Positions 1 to 13,147 of a stretch of 64,000 nt of DNA are shown here, in pieces. Numbering within the stretch: position 1 is the stretch's first letter; each line of letters opens with the position of its first letter. The stretch spans positions 1,704,001 to 1,768,000 of the forward strand of contig OX246739.1 in assembly GCA_945910005.1 (NCBI GenBank), written 5' to 3'. The notes beneath the pieces are model-generated. The model was not told the origin of the DNA. It saw only the letters and a list, made by a program, of their open reading frames with translations, and ran no database searches. The stretch is from Isoperla grammatica (lineage: Eukaryota > Arthropoda > Insecta > Plecoptera > Perlodidae). The translations under genes were made by a program, and so were the position numbers.

Positions 1-255
1 CGCCACTTCCTGACAAGTTAACAGCTGAGGTGACTTTTGATGCAGGGTCAGAGTTCAATCTGAGCTTCTTCGACCCTCCGGAAGACAGCAGCACTCAAGG
101 CTTCAGTGACCCTGGGTCTGTGGGCTCAGCGTCGGCGTCCTCGCCTCCCCCTCATACGTCACTAGCGTCGGTCAATGGCGGCTCCTCCAACACCATCTTA
201 CTCCAGCCGCTGCAGGGGGCGGCATCGTCCACCACCGTCACCACCATCAAGCAAG
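1..255 (+). CDS. E78: E78-like nuclear receptor, visible exon 1 (A/B domain, 5' incomplete)
   Basis: The frame is open from the first base of the window (codons from position 3) to 254. It then ends one base into a codon at CAAG|GTGCGT, a good splice donor with GT at 256-257. The peptide is low complexity, rich in Ser, Pro, Gly and Thr with an acidic and aromatic start (EFNLSFFDPPEDSS), as expected of an N-terminal transactivation A/B domain, which is poorly conserved between species. Assignment to this gene is inferred from strand, position and phase: the phase-1 end supplies G, and exon 2 begins with AG, completing a Glu codon. No ATG lies in frame in the visible part, so the start is in an upstream exon or before the window; an acceptor at AACAG (position 23) is possible but weak. 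The satellite just downstream repeats this exon's donor. Confidence 0.6.
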
Positions 256-853
256 GTGCGTTCACGTCTATACTCTCTATATTACAACCCAAGCAATGTG
301 CGTTCACAATCACATCCATACTATCTATATCACAACCCAAGCAAAGTGCGTTCACTATACTATCATCTATACCATCACCATAAACAAGGTGCACAATCAT
401 AACACAACATCATCAAGAACGGTTCTTAAGACAATACTTTGTGAGAAGATGCGTTCACATAGTTTCACCGTCCGAACCATATCAATGACAATATGTATTC
501 AGTCTACTGTCTACCACTATCAAGCCGAAGCAACAGGCTTTACGACCCTATTGTATGACAAGTACGTCCACGATAATATCTATAGTATCACAACCGTATG
601 ACAAGCTTCGTTTACGACCCTATTGTATGACAAGTACGTCCACGATAATATCTATAGTATCACAACCGTATGACAAGCTTCGTTTACGACACGATTATAT
701 GACAAGATGCGTTCACTGCCACAACCTATGACTATGACAGTCGAGTTCGTCACGATACTTCTCTTGACTATTGAATCTTATTCTAACTTCAGTACTGCAG
801 GGATTCTACCCCGGTTGCAGCGAGCTATCACCAACATTATGCAAATATCGTCC
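256..853 (+). repeat. Degenerate head of the donor-derived satellite
   Basis: Immediately after the exon 1 donor, decayed variants of CAAGGTGCGTTCAC recur: AGCAATGTGCGTTCAC (about 291), AGCAAAGTGCGTTCAC (about 341), AACAAGGTGCAC (about 385), GAAGATGCGTTCAC (about 445) and GACAAGATGCGTTCAC (about 700). A cleaner 74-bp direct repeat lies at about 538-690 (units around TACGACCCTATTGTATGACA). The region grades into the homogeneous array. Confidence 0.75.
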
Positions 854-3292
854 ATGATACTATTAACAATGTGACAACTTTCTTAAGCGATACTGTAGGT
901 CTCACATCAACTATGACAAGTTAGGTTCACGACAACGTCAGTCTTAGAGCCATGGCAAGGTGCGTTCACGATACTATTAACAATGTGACAACTTGCTGAA
1001 GCGACACTGTAGGTCTCACATCAACTATGACAAGTTAGGTTCACGACAACGTCAGTCTTAGAGCCATGGCAAGGTGCGTTCACGATACTATTAACAATGT
1101 GACAACTTGCTGAAGCGATACTGTAGGTCTCACATCAACTATGACAAGTTAGGTTCACGACAACGTCAGTCTCAGAACCATGGCAAGGTGCGTTCACTGC
1201 GATACTGTAGGTCTCACATCAACTATGACAAGTTAGGTTCACGACAACGTCAGTCTCAGAACCATGGCAAGATGCGTTCACTGCGATACTGTAGGTCTCA
1301 CATCAACTATGACAAGTTAGGTTCACAACAACGTCAGTCTCAGAACCATGGCAAGGTGCGTTCACTGCGATACTGTAGGTCTCACATCAACTATGACAAG
1401 TTAGGTTCACGACGACGTCAGTCTCAGAACCATGGCAAGGTGCGTTCACTGCGATACTGTAGGTCTCACATCAACTATGACAAGTTAGGTTCACGACAAC
1501 GTCAGTCTCAGAACCATGGCAAGGTGCGTTCACTGCGATACTGTAGGTCTCACATCAACTATGACAAGTTAGGTTCACGACGACGTCAGTCTCAGAAACA
1601 TGGCAAGGTGCGTTCACTGCGATACTGTAGGTCTCACATCAACTATGACAAGTTAGGTTCACGACAACGTCAGTCTCAGAAACATGGCAAGGTGCGTTCA
1701 CTGCAATACTGTAGGTCTCACATCAACTATGACAAGTTAGGTTCACGACAACGTCAGTCTCAGAAACATGGCAAGTTGCGTTCACGATACTATTAACAAT
1801 GTGACAACTTGCTTAAGCGATACTGTAGGTCTCACATCAACTATGACAAGTTAGGTTCACGACAACGTCAGTCTCAGAACCATGGCAAGGTGCGTTCACT
1901 GCGATACTGTAGGTCTCACATCAACTATGACAAGTTAGGTTCACGACGACGTCAGTCTCAGAAACATGGCAAGGTGCGTTCACTGCGATACTGTAGGTCT
2001 CACATCAACTATGACAAGTTAGGTTCACGACAACGTCAGTCTCAGAAACATGGCAAGGTGCGTTCACTGCAATACTGTAGGTCTCACATCAACTATGACA
2101 AGTTAGGTTCACGACAACGTCAGTCTCAGAAACATGGCAAGTTGCGTTCACGATACTATTAACAATGTGACAACTTGCTTAAGCGATACTGTAGGTCTCA
2201 CATCAACTATGACAAGTTAGGTTCACGACAACGTCAGTCTCAGAACCATGGCAAGGTGCGTTCACGATACTATTAACAATGTGACAACTTGCTTAAGCGA
2301 TACTGTAGGTCTCACATCAACTATGACAAGTTAGGTTCACAACAACGTCAGTGTCAGAAACATGGCAAGGTGCGTTCACTGCGATACTGTAGGTCTCACA
2401 TCAACTATGACAAGTTAGGTTCACAACAACGTCAGTCTCAGAACCATGGCAAGGTGCGTTCACTGCGATACTGTAGGTCTCACATCAACTATGACAAGTT
2501 AGGTTCACGACAACGTCAGTCTCAGAAACATGGCAAGGTGCGTTCACGATACTATTAACAATGTGACAACTTGCTTAAGCGATACTGTAGGTCTCACATC
2601 AACTATGACAAGTTAGGTTCACAACAACGTCAGTGTCAGAAACATGGCAAGGTGCGTTCACGATACTATTAACAATGTGACAACTTGCTGAAGCGATACT
2701 GTAGGTCTCACATCAACTATGACAAGTTAGGCTCACGACAACGTCAGTCTCAGAACCATGGCAAGGTGCGTTCACTGCGATACTGTAGGTCTCACATCAA
2801 CTATGACAAGTTAGGTTCACGACAACGTCAGTCTCAGAACCATGGCAAGGTGCGTTCACTGCGATACTGTAGGTCTCACATCAACTATGACAAGTTAGGT
2901 TCACGACAACGTCAGTCTCAGAACCATGGCAAGGTGCGTTCACTGCAATACTGTAGGTCTCACATCAACTATGACAAGTTAGGTTCACGACAACGTCAGT
3001 CTCAGAACCATGGCAAGGTGCGTTCACTGCGATACTGTAGGTCTCACATCAACTATGACAAGTTAGGCTCACGACAACGTCAGTCTCAGAACCATGGCAA
3101 GGTGCGTTCACTGCGATACTGTAGGTCTCACATCAACTATGACAAGTTAGGCTCACGACAACGTCAGTCTCAGAACCATGGCAAGGTGCGTTCACTGCGA
3201 TACTCTAGGTCTCTCATCAACCATGACAAGGCAGGTTCACGACAACGTCAGTCTCAGAAACATGGCAAGTTACGTTCACGATACTATCAACT
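854..3292 (+). repeat. 84/114-bp satellite array, about 26 units
   Basis: The basic unit is 84 bp and includes GGTCTCACATCAACTATGAC, TTCACGACAACGTCAGTCTC and CCATGGCAAGGTGCGTTCAC. A 114-bp variant carries an extra 30 bp around ACTATTAACAATGTGACAAC and recurs at intervals, giving a loose higher-order structure. I count about 26 occurrences of CTCACATCAACTATGACAAG. Both unit lengths are multiples of three, which explains the long frames encoding RYCRSHINYDKLGS-type repeats; I see no sign that these are translated. Each unit carries GCAAGGTGCGTTCAC or a close variant, identical to the exon 1 donor context. The array ends at about 3292 in a decayed unit. Confidence 0.95.
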
Positions 3293-4374
3293 AATGCTCA
3301 CACCCACCACAATCAATACTACTTATACTCCATACTCTCACAGTGTGTTGTCTGCTTGACATATCATCGCATCAACAGAGTGACACGTGACATATACACG
3401 CTATATCTGCTCTGCTTGCCGGCGTGTTACCTGTGTACCCACGCTGCGGTGTGGTTGATGTACCCACGCTCGCAATGTGATGTGAGAGACCGTAGTTTGT
3501 ATCCACATACCCACGCACGTGTACACGCGCACACTCATGTAATAAGAGATTAGTACATATTGTATAAACAGACAATCAAGAACACGTTGCATGTATAGGT
3601 GATACATGTCAACATCAAAACACTTTAGTGAATTGTAAACTAATTTCTATTAGTAATATTGAGATGGGATTTGTTGAGCGAGCTTTGGGTTACATCCCCC
3701 CGGTTTTTGTGTATACACAGGAATATGTACGAAATGTTTCTACTCAGTGATAATTCCCATTGGTTTCTAACGTGGAATTGTTTCAACTTGAAAGTCTGTT
3801 TGGATTCCTCTCTAATGTTGAATGCAATGTTAGTATTTGTATGGGGGGGGGGGGGGGGGCAAGAATCATCAGACTAGACTCAGTCAGTCCATGAAGTGAC
3901 ATTGTAGCAGCATCCATCAGGCTTGTTATCATATCGGTAGAGAATCGCCTGAGGCTACATTGTACATTCCTCTGTCATAGCGCACACATGCTACAGCGCG
4001 CCTCGCCTCGTGTGTTTTATATTCATGGAATCTCTTGAAATAATGTGAATTGTCAGTCACGAATACTGTTGTTGGACTTCAATGAATCTCTCGAGCCGAG
4101 CGTTCGTTGTCGGGCTAATGTATATCTTTGAATACATTTATTGAAAGATAGTATGGCTTCGTAAAACTCACTGTTTGGTGGTACTTAAATACATTATTTT
4201 AAAATTACCAGCAATGAAATAATACATTTCTGAGACACTTCACTGCAAGTAATATTTTTTTTATCGGTCAAATTAATAATCAATGAAATTAAATTTCGAA
4301 CACACATTTTTTTACACTAAATTTATATATATTTTTCTTTCTCTCCCCTGTCATCTGGTTGCTCGTACAGTTTG

Positions 4375-4445
4375 GTCGCAAGTACTTGTTGCATGGAACC
4401 AAGGGGCGTAGGTTCGATTCCCGCATGAACACCTTCATCGTCATC
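4375..4445 (+). mobile_element. tRNA-derived SINE-like remnant
   Basis: GGTTCGATTCC at 4411-4421 matches a pol III B box, preceded by TTTGGTCGCAAGTACTTG, which could be a decayed A-box arm. Downstream is TCATCGTC...CTCGTCTCGGACAATGTTG, similar to the tail at 10760-10795 (CTCGTCTACTGTTGTCTCGAACA), suggesting one family. Confidence 0.35.
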
Positions 4446-7400
4446 ATATTTTCTATCACCCACTCATCGTCTCGGACAATGTTGTGAAATATGGTATCTA
4501 CATAATTTTTCTTTTTCTTATCTGTATCAGATTTTGTGTGATTTACTTTTCTATATGATTATACAATAAAACATGATTTTTATATGATAAGATTGTGTTG
4601 TTTTTACTAAAAAAACTTCTTAAATTTGTTAATCTTACATTATGAATGACACGATGATACACATTTGAAAGTAAATTCAAAATAAAGGACATGAATGCAT
4701 ATATACATTACACTGTTTAGTAAAACTCTTACACGAGTGAGTACATTCTAAAGAATCAATCTTACGAAGAACTGAACATGACTTTGATTAAAATAAAATA
4801 AAAGTATTCTCTAAACAATATAATCTTTTATCCAGGCAACGGTTCTCAAATGAACATAGTATATCAACATTTTTATCTTTATCTAGAAATAATAAAGTCA
4901 TAGCACTAGCCTCGGAGAGTATAATGCATTGCGTTTTTTAAGTCGGCACATCAACATTAAAGAATCAGAACAAACCCGTCTAGGCTGGCACGCCCGACAG
5001 AAGAGCTCCAAGTTCATGGTCCAATGTCACCCTTAACAATATAATTATAACGTCTGTAACTTTTACATTCGTATCACGGAAAGTGGCCTAAGGCTAAAAT
5101 TGGATAACGAAATGAATAATTATGAACCGTCGCTGTTGCAACAGTTTGTAATAAACTCGTTTTTAAGAAAACTATAATATGCCAGACGAACAGTTAACGT
5201 AATAACATACAGGTCACGCTTTACCACAGGCGAGTGAAGTAGTACAACTAAGTACTCGGAACCAACGAGGGGGGTCATTTAACATCACCGGTTGGTTCGG
5301 AAGCGCTCGGCAGGCTGGCCAACCACTCCGGTTGGTACAACAACACTTGAACACCGGCCCATAACCTTCAAAACTTACATTTTCAACGGTAACTTTTCAG
5401 AGAAGGAGTTGATCCTAATACATTTGTAAATTATCTGAATCGGGGTTGTCGATACTATAATGACACCACATATCTGTACGGTTAACAATAGGTCAATAGT
5501 TAACAATTAAACATTACTATGAGCCATAGAATGTTGTAACAACGTTCATTGGTGATTCCACAAGTGTTGGCTTTACATTTAAATAATTACAACAATAGTT
5601 ATTGTTGTTAAATGTGTGTCACACAGCTGTGACCTACGCTCCAAACACATGACCCCTTTCGAGGGGAATCTAATGGATTGTTCCATTTTCTGTAACACGA
5701 ATATACGTAACATCGTGGTACATAATTCAGACTATTTCAGTGGAACGTACTCGAATGTTTTCTTCAGCAACAACAAAATGAATGTTTTTATACCACTCGA
5801 GCCCATCCTCTATTGTAGCCGAGTAATTTGTTGAGGCTATTATCTGTAATAACGTTTCGCGAATAAAGTTTCTTGTTCGCCGGTAAAAAGTGAGCTCGTG
5901 TTTTTACTGGAATGTGTCGATGAACGCGCAAAGATATTCGAGGCAAATATCTCAGATCAGTTCATTATAGAGATTTGCAAAACCAGATATTCTAGGTGAA
6001 TTTGCTTACAAGAAATACACTTCAGTGCACTTTAAAGCTAAGCCTTAAATAAATATAAAAAAATCATATCACATTTTGTAAACTTGTAAACGAAATGTCA
6101 TCTACATTTCATCCAAACCTTTGATTGTCTGAACGTAAATTTTATAACAATCGCAAGTTCCATATACACTCAACGTAGTGTTGAGATAAGAGAGCTGCTA
6201 CAAGAAAACAACTGAGCACATATTGTTGTATTGTTTACCGATCATAAGTCAATCATACTACTCGAAATAATATACTATAGAAAACGTGAGTAGAAATTGT
6301 TGGCAGTACGTGAGTTGCCAGTCATTGACTCAACTATTCTACAACACAACATTGTCTATAAACATTCTCTGATCCCCCCCCCCCTCCCCCCCTCCACCCT
6401 ACCCTGACTATGGGTGGGGTTTCTCTATAAACTAAGCTGCAGAAGAATGTAAGGTACATTTTGTAGTTAGCAATGGGTACTTTTGATCTTGTGCACATTT
6501 GTTGAGACATTTTGACATTCAATCTGTCTGGTAAGTGTTGAAATGATTGTTGTATTCAATTAAACCTACTAATTGTGATTACGCAATTGAGGGTAGTCGC
6601 ACGCCAAGGAATTCTCTTATATACTGTGGTTGCGAGCCGAGCTAGTGAATAAAACTACAAACTTGTTTCTTACCTGTAAGACGTACGTACATACACTCAC
6701 GCCCATTTCCTCTCCTCTCGCTCCAAGTTTTTGCCCGGAGCGAGCGTAGCGGTTCGATGACCCAATAGAGCGCTCTAAACGCTGTCAGATTCCATCAGTG
6801 AGCCGCCAGACCAGGATATAAAACACATTCTTCTTTTCGCAACACTTTTAGGGGGTCCGAATACATGCTGTCCTCCTGAACCCTGTCTTCTAATTGTAAT
6901 GTTTATTTTGTTTCACAGTAGGTTAGAATCATTCAAAATAATAATAATGTATTTAACATTTAAATGGTTTGTACAAAACTTAACTCAATTCATTAAGTTC
7001 ACTCATTCGAGCGTGAGCAAACATAAACAGCAACATTTCGCATGATTAAGTAAACATATAAGTTGAAAAAGAATGATTGTGAAAAAAGTCGTAAACCTCA
7101 ATAGGTAAAAAACGATAAAAAAAAAAAAACGATAAAAGGGCCCTGGCATGACAGAAATTCGTTTTGATCACAATATGCCACTTCCAACGCAGATTATGGC
7201 ATTGGCATACATTTGCGGGTATTCATTTTACCAAATTACTGTTTTTAGTAAAATTATGAAAATTAAACTATAGTGCATACAAATTATCTAAACTAGTATT
7301 GAAATGAACATATAAATTATAAATTAATCAAATTATGTTCATTTTGGACACAAAATACATCCAAATTTACTTCCATGGTTCCACAACATAAACCTAATAT

Positions 7401-7499
7401 ATTATCAGTATTCAGTTAACACTCAGCTTTTAGCCGAGTAAACTCCACCCATGTTACCAAGACTAGAGTATCTTCCATAGTAATCCCACTAGAGGTACA

Positions 7500-7620
7500 G
7501 AGGAGCGATAAGGAGTTATCTAACCCGCAGACGTTGTCGGTACTGCAGCGCACCAGGTTTGAATCCCGGTGAGAACCCTTCTCCCGCATGACATGTGGCG
7601 TGTTTTCGTCTACAGACAGC
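7500..7620 (+). mobile_element. tRNA-derived SINE-like remnant
   Basis: B box GGTTTGAATCC at 7556-7566, preceded by AAGGAGTTATCTAACCCGCA and followed by CGGTGAGAACCCTTCTCCCG and then TTTTCGTCTACAGA. This is a head-and-body arrangement consistent with the SINE-like copies at 4411 and 10728. Confidence 0.35.
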
Positions 7621-10076
7621 GCCCAGCGTGGTATGAATAGGCTTTGCATACTGATGAGGCGGTAAGCCGAGTAATTGCGATTGTTATTTTGTTTTGCTTT
7701 CGCTGCAGGAGGTACCGACAGAAATGTTGTTAAATGCACGGCTTAATTTTGAAAAATCAACAGCGAGAGGTAAAACCAATTACTAAAAACAATGCTGTGT
7801 TGAGTATGAGTCGATGGAGAGTAAGAGAAACCTTTATCCAATTTTCTAACACAATTTATATTTAAATACAAAAAAAACTGTAAATACAAGTTTTTTTAAA
7901 ATTTATTTACACTTGGTTGAAATTCACGTTTAAATAACGTAATAAATACGATGTTTTCAAAACCTTTGAATGTTGGTAAACACGAGGGCATCATGGGTAC
8001 AGTTATCGCATATCGGGTTTTCTTGAATGATGTCTGGTAACATTACTAATGTATGTTTTTTAAATGTACACAGTTTTTTTTATCTTAGACTTTGGCTATC
8101 TGCTACGTACCAATGCACGTTATTCCTTGTAAACATGTTATTCAGCATCTATCTTTTTTTACCTTACGTTTATATATACTAAAGTAAACACATGGTTTCA
8201 ATGAAACAGTAGAGAGCTGAAGGTATTTCGTGACTGGAGTATCCTACCTTCTGAGTAAAGTCAATCACGAATATTTTGACATTGTAGTTAAACTAGGATT
8301 GAACTTATATTAATCACATTTTGTAAGTTTGTTTTGGAAAATACAATTCCAGTAAAGTATGTGATTGCGATTAACATTGCATCCGAATCACAAGACGCAT
8401 AACTAAAAGTCCATATTGTCGGTGTGTTCTCATTTATCTCAATGTTTTGTGTTTTCCGAAGCCTCATCCAAAATGAATGCTCGTTAGGTATTCCGAGCAA
8501 CGAGAGCAGAACCCATTTGCATTTATCTGCCGTATCAATCTTTCCTCTTTGCTTGGTTACGAACAGGCTCGGGATCAATAAGGTCTTCGCACAGTGAAAT
8601 ATTTACAGTGTTGTAGTTACGGACTGAATGAAGAGAGATCGCGGTAACGAAAATTCGCATCAATTATGCATTTCAATCTGGCACCACGGTTCGCACTTCG
8701 CAGTCCCATTCTGATTCTGGCAGCAGATATGTTTCCAGACTCCCTCCACTCCCTCCACCTCCCACTCGGAGAACTCCGATGTCATTGATCGGTTTATTCA
8801 ATCAATACAATCTAATTAATATAGAATTGTTTTACAGGAACGCAGTTGTTGATGAAAATGTAACAGATCGGCTGACTTTGCACCAATATATGAGAACATA
8901 CACGTTCAAATACATGATTACAAAGATTTACACCACAGAGCATTGTTCTAAAGCATTGTTCTAACGCATTGTTGCAAACTTCAGCCAACTACTTGCGTTT
9001 CTCGTGAAAACAGTCACATTTGTTACCAACTACTTATTTGCATTTCGTTCGCGTTATTTCTAAACAAAGCGCCACCAAACTGATGGAAACGAAATACGTG
9101 AAATGATGGGTTGTTAATTAAAACACGGCAGACTAATTACTACGAGGCTTAGCTGTTCTTGATTAATACTTAATAGACAAGACGTGAGTGTTAAAACCTT
9201 GTCCATCAGATCCTCGTGAATATTAACATAATAATTAAGCTTATTAATCCCTATTCCAGAATTGGGATTTATAGGTAGCCCGGATCTTAGTCGTTAACGG
9301 TGAGTCGTTAATTTTGAAAATCTTTCAAACAAGATAACTTTCATTTACAATTAACATTTTCGTAATTTATTGTTAATATAATTACGTTTGCTATGTTTAA
9401 ACACGTTTTCATTATACTTTCCAACAAACCGTTATATTTTTTTTATATAAAGAATGTTCAGTGTTCGCACTCCCATTGCATTCCACAAGACTAACTCCCA
9501 CTCTCACCCCTCATGTGGGGTGGATGGGTGGGTGGCCTCTCTGACAACGAGATAAACACAGTCTTGTGAAGAAATGTTGCATTGAATGAGAAATATCACA
9601 GTCAATGAAATACACATCCTTTCGTTTATGCTAAATAAACCGCCAATCATAAATATCGTCTACGACTCAATGTCAGGAGATGTCAGATTCAATAGAACCT
9701 CTCCATTGGTCAGTCGGAAGCGAGCGATGAAACGAAAGCGAATGAGCTCAACCTGCTGCTACTACGATTCATCGGTGAACTTTTTTCTTTTACTCTGACA
9801 AAATCAAGTTTCTCGTTTCATATACGAGTGGGATAATTAATCATGACAATTACAGTTACAATTACAATTAGCATAACCACATTTTCGTGTTTACAGTATG
9901 GTCATTATTTGTATTATAACCCTTTACCTGCTTTACCGCTTGTGATATTTTTACCAGACTTTTAATAATATTTCAAAAACAGACTAATAGAAAATATAAC
10001 CATTAACACAAAGTGACAGTTTTGTTGTGTAAATGCTTCTGTGCAGAACGCTAGAACAAAAGAGAGAAAGATGTAA

Positions 10077-10380
10077 TGTAATGTAATGTACTTTATTTAT
10101 TAGCTTAACAGCTATTTTGGCATCCTACATACATTTATTTTTTCTTCACTATCCACTCCTTACATTTAATTTTAAACAAACCAACACTATTAACTTCCTT
10201 AATTTCTATTGGTAACAGATTATACTGTCTTAATCCTAAATAAAAAATTGATTTATACAATTTATTTGAATTACAATTAGTCAAATACACATTTCTGTTG
10301 AGATGTGATAGTGAGTGATACAGCAATGGCATGGTAAATGGGACGAGACGCACCATATTGCCAATTCGTAGACTTTAATA
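10077..10380 (-). mobile_element. LINE 3' end fragment (C-terminus of reverse transcriptase ORF)
   Basis: On the minus strand, a frame from about 10356 to 10135 ends with LYKSIFYLGLRQYNLLPIEI followed by a short basic tail. This resembles the C-terminal end of ORF2 in jockey/CR1/I-like non-LTR elements, where a (S/F)-x-G-x-x-x-(W/Y)-N-x-L-P motif precedes the stop. Beyond the stop on this strand come TTAGCTAATAAATAAAGTAC and then ATTACATTACATTACAT, a pentameric tail typical of such elements. Only the 3' end is present, as expected for 5'-truncated insertion. The clade is uncertain. Confidence 0.55.
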
Positions 10381-10689
10381 ATATTCACAAAGTTGCAGTA
10401 TGGTTCTATTATAAGTTAAAAATATAATAACATGCTGAAAGCGCAATATTCGTCCCCTCTCCCGTCGTGGTTTTAGTACGTTTGTTTCTAACTATCACTC
10501 TAATAGCTCAGTGAAACTAGAAGCTACAACCAGTTCCTAATTGAGAGTGTATGTATACAGCGATTTGGCATCATTTTTGTAGTGGAATAAACTTGCAAGC
10601 ATGTTCTAACTACAAGATGGAATGAAAAATGAACAAACCTAAATCTGAAATTGCTTTGGTGTCTTGTAAATGCAAGAAATGTTCCACAG

Positions 10690-10800
10690 ATGCTTCTGAG
10701 GCTGGAGCACGTCGGCCCCTGAGTCTGGGTTCGAGTCCCGCGTGAGCCATGAGTTCTGTGGTCGTCCCTCGTCTACTGTTGTCTCGAACAGCATAACCTC
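10690..10800 (+). mobile_element. tRNA-derived SINE-like remnant
   Basis: B box GGTTCGAGTCC at 10728-10738 within GAGTCTGGGTTCGAGTCCCG, followed by CGTGAGCCATGAGTTCTGTG and TCGTCCCTCGTCTACTGTTG. The tail resembles that at 4440-4490. Confidence 0.4.
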
Positions 10801-11191
10801 GATCCAGCTTCTTTATTACTAGTGTTGTTGGTTGGCGGTAGTAGCGGGAGAGCCGGGCGGGGAGTGATGGGCTGTCATGATGAAGGGGGGGGGGGGGAAT
10901 CTCTTACATCTGCGTTAGAAGTAAACACTGATTAACTGTTAGTTTTCAACTTTAAACTAATAGCAACATGATACCTGACTGTCAAAACTTGTCAACTTTT
11001 TAATATAAGCGATGAAGCTATTTTTTAATTACATAGTTTCATATAATACACCGTATCTTATAAATTACATAGGCCCACATGGTCATTTACTAATGTAAAC
11101 TCATAATATCGGGCCTTATAACCTTTATAAATAAGTCGTCATGCGAGTATACTTACTTCGTCCATATCCACTTTCTTATCCACACCACATA

Positions 11192-13147
11192 CCCGGCTCG
11201 AGGCTTGATAGTATTGTTTATGTTCTCCCCCCTTACACGCGTAGTAAAGGGGCCCGGCTCGAGGTTAGATAGTATGATACACGCGTAGTAAAGCGGCCCG
11301 GCTCGAGGCTAGGTAGTATTGTTTATGTTCTCCCCTTACACGCGTAGTGAAGGGGCGCGGCTCGAGGCTAGGTAGTATTGCTTATGTTCTCCCCTTACAC
11401 GCGTAGTAAAGGGGCCCGGCTCGAGGCTAGGTAGTATTGCTTATGTTCTCCCCTTACACGCGCAGTGAAGGGGCGCGGCTCGAGGCTAGGTAGTATTGTT
11501 TATGTTCTCCCCTTACACGCGCAGTGAAGGGGCCCGGCTCGAGGCTAGGTAGTATTGTTTATGTTCTCCCCTTACACGCGTAGTGAAGGGGCGCGGCTCG
11601 AGGCTAGGTAGTATTGCTTATGTTCTCCCCTTACACGCGTAGTAAAGGGGCCCGGCTCGAGGCTAGGTAGTATTGCTTATGTTCTCCCCTTACACGCGCA
11701 GTGAAGGGGCGCGGCTCGAGGCTAGGTAGTATTGTTTATGTTCTCCCCTTACACGCGCAGTGAAGGGGCGCGGCTCGAGGCTAGGTAGTATTGTTTATGT
11801 TCTCCCCTTACACGCGCAGTGAAGGGGCCCGGCTCGAGGCTAGGTAGTATTGTTTATGTTCTCCCCTTACACGCGTAGTGAAGGGGCGCGGCTCGAGGCT
11901 AGGTAGTATTGTTTATGTTCTCCCCTTACACGCGTAGTGAAGGGGCGCGGCTCGAGGCTAGGTAGTATTGCTTATGTTCTCCCCTTACACGCGTAGTAAA
12001 GGGGCGCGGCTCGAGGCTAGGTAGTATTGTTTATGTTCTCCCCTTACACGCGTAGTAAAGGGGCGCGGCTCGAGGCTAGGTAGTATTGCTTATGTTCTCC
12101 CCTTACACGCGTAGTAAAGGGGCCCGGCTCGAGGCTAGGTAGTATTGTTTATGTTCTCCCCTTACACGCGTAGTGAAGGGGCGCGGCTCGAGGCTAGGTA
12201 GTATTGCTTATGTTCTCCCCTTACACGCGTAGTAAAGGGGCCCGGCTCGAGGCTAGGTAGTATTGCTTATGTTCTCCCCTTACACGCGCAGTAAAGGGGC
12301 CCGGCTCGAGGCTAGGTAGTATTGCTTATGTTCTCCCCTTACACGCGTAGTAAAGGGGCCCGGCTCGAGGCTAGGTAGTATTGCTTATGTTCTCCCCTTA
12401 CACGCGTAGTAAAGGGGCCCGGCTCGAGGCTAGGTAGTATTGTTTATGTTCTCCCCTTACACGCGTAGTGAAGGGGCGCGGCTCGAGGCTAGGTAGTATT
12501 GCTTATGTTCTCCCCTTACACGCGTAGTAAAGGGGCCCGGTTCGAGGCTAGGTAGTATTGCTTATGTTCTCCCCTTACACGCGTAGTGAAGAGGCGCGGC
12601 TCGAGGCTAGGTAGTATTGCTTATGTTCTCCCCTTACACGCGCAGTAAAGGGGCCCGGCTCGAGGCTAGCTAGTATTGTTTATGTTCTCCCCTTACACGC
12701 GTAGTAAAGGGGCCCGGCTCGAGGCTTTAGATATTATTGTTTATGTTCTTCCCTTACACGCGCAGTAAAGGGGCCCGGCTCGAGGCTAGATAGTATTGTT
12801 TATGTTCTCCCCTTACACGCGCAGTAAAGGGGCCCGGCTCGAGGCTAGCTAGTATTGTTTATGTTCTCCCCTTACACGCGTAGTGAAGGGGCCCGGCTCG
12901 AGGCTTTAGATATTATTGTTTATGTTCTTCCCTTACACGCGCAGTAAAGGGGCCCGGCTCGAGGCTAGGTAGTATTGCTTATGTTCTCCCCTTACACGCG
13001 CAGTAAAGGGGCCCGGCTCGAGGCTAGCTAGTATTGTTTATGTTCTCACCTTACACGCGCAGTAAAGGGGCCCGGCTCGAGGCTAGGTAGTATTGTTTAT
13101 GTTCTCCCCTAACACGCCTAGTAAAGCGGCCCGGCTCGAGGCTAGAT
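11192..13147. repeat. 59-bp satellite array, about 33 units
   Basis: The unit is 59 bp, built of CCCGGCTCGAGGCTAGGTAG, TATTGTTTATGTTCTCCCC and TTACACGCGTAGTAAAGGGG. Variants alternate TGCTTATG/TGTTTATG, CGCGTAG/CGCGCAG and GGGCCCGG/GGGCGCGG. Each unit contains a self-complementary CCCCTT...AAGGGG arm enclosing ACGCGT, plus CTCGAG, so it is locally GC- and CpG-rich in an AT-rich intron. First and last units are diverged. No coding potential is apparent. Confidence 0.97.

Larger units (their letters stand above)
3293..11191. other. Intron 1 unique sequence, no gene recognised
   Basis: AT-rich sequence with no recognisable coding exon. It contains a G17 run at 3843-3859, a C-rich run at about 6374-6391, tRNA-like B boxes at 4411, 7556 and 10728, and a LINE 3' fragment at about 10077-10356. 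Short frames here (for example 8288-8578 on the minus strand and 5616-5834 on the plus strand) show no family resemblance I can name. Confidence 0.7.

Noticed and set aside
1107..3359. Long open frames encoding 28-residue repeats (RYCRSHINYDKLGS type)
   Set aside because: They are translations of an 84-bp satellite whose length is a multiple of three. They are broken wherever the 114-bp variant brings in TAA/TGA, and no codon bias or signal supports a protein.
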